Positions 57,074-64,000 of a stretch of DNA of 64,000 nt are shown here, piece by piece. The notes under the pieces were generated by a model. It ran no database searches. It worked only from the letters and a program-made list of their open reading frames with translations, and was not told the DNA's origin. This stretch comes from Rhipicephalus microplus (lineage: Eukaryota > Arthropoda > Arachnida > Ixodida > Ixodidae). The DNA lies in the NCBI RefSeq assembly GCF_043290135.1, contig NW_027464589.1, positions 3,787,001 to 3,851,000 of the forward strand. The letters are read 5' to 3'. How positions within the stretch are numbered: position 1 is the first letter of the stretch; each line of letters begins with the position of its first letter. Made by a program: the position numbers and the translations under genes.

Positions 57074-59808
57074 ACCTCTAACCACTGAGCTATCACAGCG
57101 GCCTTCCCTCCATCCACGTTTTTGGGTTTATATGTGAATTTAGAAGTAGGAGTGTCAGTCAGCGCCATCTATGAGCCAAGCGACGAGTGTGAAACACACA
57201 TTTATGCGCATATGTGGCGTCACGTAGCACGTGAACTTTATTACGAGCGCGCAGCTGATTAATAGTCCCTCATATACAACCTAACGACACCAAGTCTGCC
57301 AGTACGAGACCCTCGTTAATGAATATGAGAGAGAAGTGTACACCTAAGGGCTCGTTTTTCCGTGTATTGACACAATAATAATGACATATAACAGACAGTA
57401 ATGCCAAGGAATGTACAGTGGAAGTTATTAGAACCAATTGAATGTAAATAATGAAGAAAAGTGGGCGAAAAAATAACCAGCCGTGAGCAGGAATCGAACC
57501 TACGACCTTAAAACAACGCGTTCGATGCTCTAACCACTGAGCTATTACACCGGCCTTCCCTCCGTCCATTTTTTTGTGTTTATATGTGAACTTAGATGTA
57601 GGAGTGTCAGTCAGTGCCATCTATAAGCCAAGTGACGAGTGTGAAACTCACTTTTATGCGCATGTATGGCGTCACGTAGCACATGAACTTTATTACGAGC
57701 GGGCAGTTGAATAATAGTCCCTCGTATACAACATAATGTCAACAAGTCTGCCAGTTGGAGACCCTCGTTAGTGAATAGGGGAAAGGAGTGTATACCTAAC
57801 GGCTCGTTTTTCCGTGTTTTGACACATTAATTATGAGATATAACAGAGAGTAATGCCAAGGAATGTACAGGGGAAGTTATTAGAACCAATTGAATGTAAA
57901 TAATAAAGAAAAGGGGGTGAAAAAATAACCAGCCGTGAGCAGGAATGAAACCTACGACCTTCGAATAACGCGTTCAATCCTCTAACCACTCAGCCATCAC
58001 AGCGGCCTTCCCTCCTTCCACTTTTTTGGGTTTAGATGTGAATTTAGAAGTAGAAGTGCCAGTCTGCGCCATCTATAAGGCAAGCGACGAGTGTGAAACA
58101 CTCTTTTAAGCACATATGTGGCGTAACGTAGCACGTGAAATTAATTACGAGCGGGCAGCTTAATAATAGTCCCTGGTATACTACCTAATGACACCAAGTC
58201 TGCCATTACGAGACCCTCGTTAGTGAATAGGGGAAAGAAGTGTATACCTAAGGACTCGTTTTTCCGTGTATTGACACAATAATAATGAGATATAACAGAC
58301 AGTAATGCCAAGGAATGTACAGGGGAAGTTATTAGAACCAATGGAATGTAAATAATAAAGAAAAGTGGGCGAAAAGATAACCAGCCGTGAGCAGGAATCG
58401 AACCTACGACCTTAGAACAACGCGTTCGATGCTCTAACCACTGAGCTATCACAGCGGCCTTCCCTCCATCCACGTTTTTGGGTTTATATGTGAATTTAGA
58501 AGTAGGAGTGTCAGTCAGCGCCATCTATGAGCCAAGCGACGAGTGTGAAACACACATTTATGCGCATATGTGGCGTCACGTAGCACGTGAACTTTATTAC
58601 GAGCGCGCAGCTGATTAATAGTCCCTCATATACAACCTAACGACACCAAGTCTGCCAGTACGAGACCCTCGTTAATGAATATGAGAGAGAAGTGTACACC
58701 TAAGGGCTCGTTTTTCCGTGTATTGACACAATAATAATGACATATAACAGACAGTAATGCCAAGGAATGTACAGTGGAAGTTATTAGAACCAATTGAATG
58801 TAAATAATGAAGAAAAGTGGGCGAAAAAATAACCAGCCGTGAGCAGGAATCGAACCTACGACCTTAAAACAACGCGTTCGATGCTCTAACCACTGAGCTA
58901 TTACACCGGCCTTCCCTCCGTCCATTTTTTTGTGTTTATATGTGAACTTAGATGTAGGAGTGTCAGTCAGTGCCATCTATAAGCCAAGTGACGAGTGTGA
59001 AACTCACTTTTATGCGCATGTATGGCGTCACGTAGCACATGAACTTTATTACGAGCGGGCAGTTGAATAATAGTCCCTCGTATACAACATAATGTCAACA
59101 AGTCTGCCAGTTGGAGACCCTCGTTAGTGAATAGGGGAAAGGAGTGTATACCTAACGGCTCGTTTTTCCGTGTTTTGACACATTAATTATGAGATATAAC
59201 AGAGAGTAATGCCAAGGAATGTACAGGGGAAGTTATTAGAACCAATTGAATGTAAATAATAAAGAAAAGGGGGTGAAAAAATAACCAGCCGTGAGCAGGA
59301 ATGAAACCTACGACCTTCGAATAACGCGTTCAATCCTCTAACCACTCAGCCATCACAGCGGCCTTCCCTCCTTCCACTTTTTTGGGTTTAGATGTGAATT
59401 TAGAAGTAGAAGTGCCAGTCTGCGCCATCTATAAGGCAAGCGACGAGTGTGAAACACTCTTTTAAGCACATATGTGGCGTAACGTAGCACGTGAAATTAA
59501 TTACGAGCGGGCAGCTTAATAATAGTCCCTGGTATACTACCTAATGACACCAAGTCTGCCATTACGAGACCCTCGTTAGTGAATAGGGGAAAGAAGTGTA
59601 TACCTAAGGACTCGTTTTTCCGTGTATTGACACAATAATAATGAGATATAACAGACAGTAATGCCAAGGAATGTACAGGGGAAGTTATTAGAACCAATGG
59701 AATGTAAATAATAAAGAAAAGTGGGCGAAAAGATAACCAGCCGTGAGCAGGAATCGAACCTACGACCTTAGAACAACGCGTTCGATGCTCTAACCACTGA
59801 GCTATCAC
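57074..59808 (-). repeat. three-unit higher-order duplication, 1,356 bp period
   Basis: 57,074-58,429 and 58,430-59,785 are near-identical by eye: the 116-residue frames at 57,270-57,620 and 58,626-58,976 translate identically, and those at 58,141 and 59,497 match over their shared length. Similarity extends about 23 bp past the second copy. Borders fall inside the tRNA-like part. It indicates a recent unequal exchange within the array. Confidence 0.9.
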
Positions 59809-62419
59809 ACCGGCCTTCCCTCCGTCCATTTTTTTGGGGTTTATATGTGAATTTAGAAGTAGGAGTTTCAGTCAGCGCCATCTATAAGCCAAGCGACGAG
59901 TGTGAAACACACTTTTATGCGCATATATGGCGTCACATAGCACGTGAACTTTATTACGAGCGGGCAGCTGATTAATAGTCCCTCGTATACAACCTAATGA
60001 CACCAAGTCTGCCAGTTCGAGACCCTCGTTAGTAAATAGGGGAAAGAGGTGTATACCTAAGGGCTCGTTTTTCCGTGTGTTGACACAATAGTTATGGCAT
60101 ATAACAGGCAGTAATGCCAAGGAATGTACAGGGGAAGTTATTAGAACCAATGGAATGTAAATGAGAAATAAAATTGGGTGAAACAATAACCAGCCGTGAG
60201 CAGGAATCGAACCTACGACCTTAAAACAACGCGTTCGATGCTCTAACCACTGAGCTATCACACCGGCCTTCCCTCCGTCCATTTTTTTGGGTTTATATGT
60301 GAATATAGAAGTAGGAGTGTCAGTCAGCGCCATCTATAAGCCAAGCGACGAGTGTGAAACACACTTTTATGCGCATATATGGCGTCACATAGCACGTCAA
60401 CTTTATTACGAGCGCGCAGCTGATTAATAGTCCCTCATATACAACCTAATGACACCAAGTCTGCCATTACGAGACCCTCGTTAGTGAATGGGGGAAAGAA
60501 GTGTATACCTAAGGGCTCGTTTTTCCGTGTATTGACGCAATAATAATGAGATATAACAGACAGTAATGCTAAGGAATGTACAGGGGAAGTTATTAGAACC
60601 AATGGAATGAAAATAATAAAGAAAAGTGGGTGAAAAAATAAACAGCCGTTTGCAGGAATCGAACCTACGACCTCCGAATAACGCGTTCGAACCTCTAACC
60701 ACTGAGCTATCACAGCGGCCTTCTCTCCATCCACTTTTTTGGGTTTATATGTGAATTTACAAGTATGAGTGTCAGTCAGCGCCATCTATGAGCCAAGCAA
60801 CAAGTGGGAAAGACACATTTATGCGCATATGTGGCGTCACGTAGCACGTGAATTTTATTACGAGCGCGCAGCGGATTAATGGTACCTCATATACAACCTA
60901 ACGACACCAAGTCTGCCAGTACGAGACCCTCGTTAATTAATAGGGGAAAGAAGTGTACACCTAAGGGCTCAATTTTCCGTGTTTTGAAACAATAATTATG
61001 AGAGATAACAGACAGTAATGCCATAGAATGTAAAGGAGAAGTTATTAAAACCAATGAAATGTAAATAATAAAGAAAAGTGGGTGAAAAATAACCAGCCGT
61101 GAGCAGGAATGAAACCTACGACCTTCGAATAACGCGTTCGATCCTCTAATCACTCATCCATCACAGCGGTCTTCCCTCCTTCCACTTTTTTGGGTTTAGA
61201 GGTGAATTGAGAAGTAGTAGTGCCAGTCAGCGCCATCTATAACCAAGCGACGAATGTGAAACGCTCTTTAGGGCACATATGTGGCGTAACGTAGCACGTG
61301 AAATTTATTACGAGCGGGCAGCTGAATAATAGTCCCTGGTATACTACCTAATGACACCAAGTCTGCCATTACGAGACCCTCGTTAGTAAATAGGGGAAAG
61401 AAGTGTATACCTAAGGACTCGTTTTTCCGTGTATTGACACAATAATAATGAGATATAACAGACAGTCATGCCAAGGAATGTACAGGGGAAGTTATTAGAA
61501 CCAATGGAATGTAAATAATAAAGAAAAGTGGGCGAAAAAATAACCAGCCGTGAGCAGGAATCGAACCTACGACCTTAAAACAACGCGTTCGATGCTCTAA
61601 CCACTGAGCTATCACACTGGCCTTCCCTCCGTCCATTTTTTGGGGTTTATATGTGAATTTAGAAGTAGGAGTGTCAGTCAGCGCAATCTATAAGCCAAGC
61701 GACGAGTGTGAAACACACTTTTATGCGCATATATGGCGTCACATAGCACGTGAACTTTATTACGAGCGGGCAGCTGATTATTAGTCCCTCGTATACAACC
61801 TAATGACACCAAGTCTGCCAGTTCGAGACCCTCGTTAGTGAATAGGGGAAAGAGGTGTATACCTAAGGGCCCGTTTTTCCGTGTGTTGACACAATAGTTA
61901 TGAGATATAACAGGCAGTAATGCCAAGGAATCTACAGAAAAGTTATTAGAACCAACAGAATGCAAATAAGAAATAAAATTGGGTGAAAAAATAACCAGCC
62001 GTGAGCAGGATTCGAACCTACGACCTTCGAATAACGCGTTCAATGCTCTAGCCACTGAGCTATCACAGCGGCCTTACCTCCATCCACTTTTTTGGGTTTA
62101 TATGTGAATTTATATGTGAATTATATGTGAAGTAGGAGTGTTAGTCAGCGCCATCTATGAGCCAAGCGATGAGTGTGAAACACTCTTTTATGCGCATATG
62201 TGGCGTCACGTAGCACGTCAACTTTATTACGAGCGCGCAGCTGATTAATAGTCCCTCATATACAACCTAATGACATCAAGTCTGCCAGTACGAGACCCTC
62301 GTTTATGAATAGGGGAAAGAAGTGTACACCCAAGGGCTCGTTTTTCCGTGTTTTGACACAATAATTATGAGATATAACAGACAGTAATGCCATGGAATGT
62401 ACAGGTGAAGTTATTAAAA

Positions 62420-62611
62420 CGTGGACATAGGTACATACGAGATGGTGAAACATCGCTTGCCTTTGTCTAGCGCCGGTTGTGGCTCCACCGTTGATGACAT
62501 CCTGCAAAGCTTCCTTTTCAACCGGCGGGTATGGAATGTCCTGAAGTCGTCTTCCGATTCTATCTCTTCCACTGATGAGATGTACCATTTTCATTTTCAC
62601 CTGTTTCATCC
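62420..62611. other. junction between satellite and Gypsy pol
   Basis: Not satellite and not clearly RT. Satellite sequence stops at 'gaagttattaaaac' and RT similarity starts at 'SSMNLRSDYWQ' near 62,606. Origin not recognised. Confidence 0.4.
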
Positions 62612-64000
62612 ATGAATCTTCGCAGTGATTACTGGCAAATTGAGGTTGATGAGTGTGACCGGGAAAAGACCGCCTTCATTACTCCTGACGGGCTCTTTGA
62701 ATTTAAGGTGCTTCCTTTTGGACTGTGCTCTGCTCCCGTGACTTTTCAACGAATGATGGACACAGTTTTTTCCGGTCTCAAGTGGCAATCGTGTCTTGTC
62801 TATTTAGATGACGTTGTCTTTTCATCAACTTTCGAACACCACCCTCAGCGTCTTCGTGCAGTACTTGAGGCGCTACGAACAGCTGGCCTGTCGCTTAAGC
62901 CCAAAAAATGCCGCTTCGGCTACGAGGAGCTAAAGTTTTTTGGACATGTCGTCAACAGTGACAGAATTAGCCCAGACCCCGAGAAAACAATGGCTGTCGC
63001 TGCCTTCCCAACTCCGACAAACAAATACGACGTACGCCGTTTTCTGGGCCTTTGTGCGTACTATCGTTCCTTCGTTCCGAATTTTTCCAAAATAGCAGAA
63101 CCCTTAAACCAACTCACGCGAGACGACGTTGCTTTTGCATGGGCCCCAGAACAACACGAAGCTTTTTGCGAGCTACGACGACTCCTCGAGACTCCTCTAA
63201 TCTTGGGTCATTCCGACGAAAATGCCGACACTGAAGTGCATACAGATGCAAGTAATGTTGGCCTCAGAGCCGTCCTTGTGCAATGGCAGGAACGTATCGA
63301 GCGAGTGATCGCCTACGCTAGTCGTACGTTATCATCGGCTGAAATGATTTATTCCACCACCGAAAAGGAATGCCTAGCTGTCGTGTGAGCCATGGCCAAG
63401 GTCCGACCGTATTTGTACGGGCGACCATTCAAAGTAGTCACCGACCACCATTTCTTGTGCTGGCTTGCAGGCCTCAAAGACCCCTCATGCCACCTAGCTT
63501 GATGGAGTCTCCGCTTACAAGAATTTGACGTTACGGTGGTTTACAAGTAAGGACGCAAGCACACCGATGCTGACTGCCTATCACATGCGCCAGTCGAGTC
63601 TTTTCCTCCTGACCAAACTGACGACGAAAGTTTCCTCGTGGCCATCACAGCCTCCGACTTGGCTCAAAAACAGCGTGATGGCACAGACCTTCACCCGATC
63701 ATCGACTATCTCGAGGAAAAGCTTGAACAGCCACCACGAACATTCAGGCGCACAATTTCATCATTTTTACTTCGTGACAACGTCCTGTACAAGCCGAGCT
63801 TTGATTCCAACGCTCGAACCGCCCAACTGGTAGTACCATTTGTGATGCGAGTCGACATCCTTAAGACGTTCCACGACGAACCATCTTCCGGGCATTTAGG
63901 GTTCACGCGTACTCTGGCACGTATCCGCCACACGTACTACTTGCCCAAACTGTCCCGTACGGTCAAGCACTGCGTGAAAACCTGCCGAGACTGTCAGCGT
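62612..64000 (+). pseudogene. Ty3/Gypsy Pol: RT, RNase H, integrase zinc finger (runs off window)
   Basis: From 'MNLRSDYWQIEVDECDREKT' the RT has 'LPFGLCSAPVTFQRMMDTVF' and 'CLVYLDDVVFSS' (YLDD), then the connection 'VRRFLGLCAYYRSFVPNFSK'. RNase H has 'TEVHTDASNVGLRAVLVQ' and 'STTEKECLAVV'. Three in-frame stops (63,386, 63,500, 63,548) fall where Trp, Arg and another sense codon are expected, two of them readable as simple transitions. The frame then goes on to 'FHDEPSSGHLGFTRTLARIR' and 'CVKTCRDCQR', the H2C2 finger of integrase. RT blocks before YWQ are absent. Confidence 0.88.

Larger units (their letters stand above)
48911..62419 (-). repeat. tRNA-like satellite, array 2 (about 23 units, ~451 bp)
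   Basis: The marker 'cagtcagcgccatctat' (with variants) recurs at 48,930, 49,631, 50,079, 50,528, 50,979, 51,690, then 54,895, 55,349, 55,800, 56,252, 56,706, 57,157, 57,607, 58,061, 58,512, 58,963, 59,418, 59,870, 60,320, 60,774, 61,224, 61,676 and 62,145. Spacing is 448-458 bp, the last 469, once insertions are subtracted. Each unit has a minus-strand tRNA-like part: D arm GCTC...GAGC, A box TAGCTCAGTGG, B box GGTTCGATTCC, a paired anticodon stem but a non-canonical loop. Interrupted by two SINEs and one LINE. Confidence 0.93.

Noticed and set aside
48911..62419. The tRNA-like segments as functional tRNA genes
   Set aside because: The acceptor stem pairs only in part, the anticodon loop lacks the usual U33, and the copies are embedded in a repeated 451-bp unit. 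SINE-derived satellite is the better reading.
48911..62419. CRISPR-like or phage-type repeat array
   Set aside because: Units are ~451 bp without short repeats and unique spacers, and the context is eukaryotic.
62420..62609. Minus-strand frame at 62.4-62.6 kb as inverted RT sequence
   Set aside because: No RT motif could be matched; the plus-strand RT begins only at 62.6 kb.

Overview
The window looks like a piece of an arthropod nuclear genome, most likely a hard tick. The signs are a tRNA-derived SINE that matches my memory of the tick family Ruka, dense Penelope-like elements (PLEs), CR1-like and I-like LINEs, Ty3/Gypsy fragments, long (TA)n microsatellites and a tRNA-like satellite. I see no convincing host protein-coding gene, rRNA, functional tRNA, CRISPR array or operon. 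Nearly all recognisable coding sequence belongs to mobile elements, and most of it is broken by stops, frameshifts or truncation. The species call is inference.

Layout. 0.4-2.8 kb: minus-strand PLE fragment with an unusual SGNH-esterase ORF, abutting a plus-strand PLE 5' end with a hammerhead-ribozyme-like motif. 2.8-5.1 kb: first array of a ~455-477 bp tRNA-like satellite. 5.3-7.7 kb: minus-strand 3' half of the same PLE family (RT, GIY-YIG). 7.75-10.8 kb: 5' half of an I-like LINE. 10.8-18.1 kb: mostly unassigned AT-rich DNA, with a TA-flanked palindrome, a remnant of another PLE family and an old paralogous repeat. 18.1-18.9 kb: LINE RNase H fragment. 19.6-21 kb: ~148 bp satellite. 22-26.3 kb: CR1-like LINE fragments, the second copy of the paralogous repeat, and a Gypsy integrase split by a hAT-type MITE. 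28.4-30.4 kb: 3' half of an I-like LINE.

30.5-39.8 kb is a PLE cluster: a minus-strand 5' portion, then on the plus strand a 3' fragment, an almost complete element and a 5' fragment joined head to tail. 39.8-40.6 kb holds two palindromes bounded by (TA)n. 41.3-46.7 kb is a CR1-like LINE split by a second PLE family with ~380 bp inverted terminal repeats. 46.9-48.5 kb carries Gypsy gag and protease. 48.9-62.4 kb is a 13.5 kb array of the tRNA-like satellite (about 23 units, ~451 bp), itself containing two SINE insertions, one LINE insertion and a recent three-unit duplication. From 62.6 kb to the window end is Gypsy RT, RNase H and the integrase zinc finger.

The most interesting content is the family-1 PLE. 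In three places a PLE ORF2 amino-terminal region lies directly downstream of an SGNH/GDSL-type esterase-like ORF. The two best copies have both ORFs in one frame separated by a single UGA, and the 5' regions carry a hammerhead-like core. Other notable points are the Pol III-box satellite with a recent trimer duplication, and four inverted-repeat islands each bounded by (TA)n.
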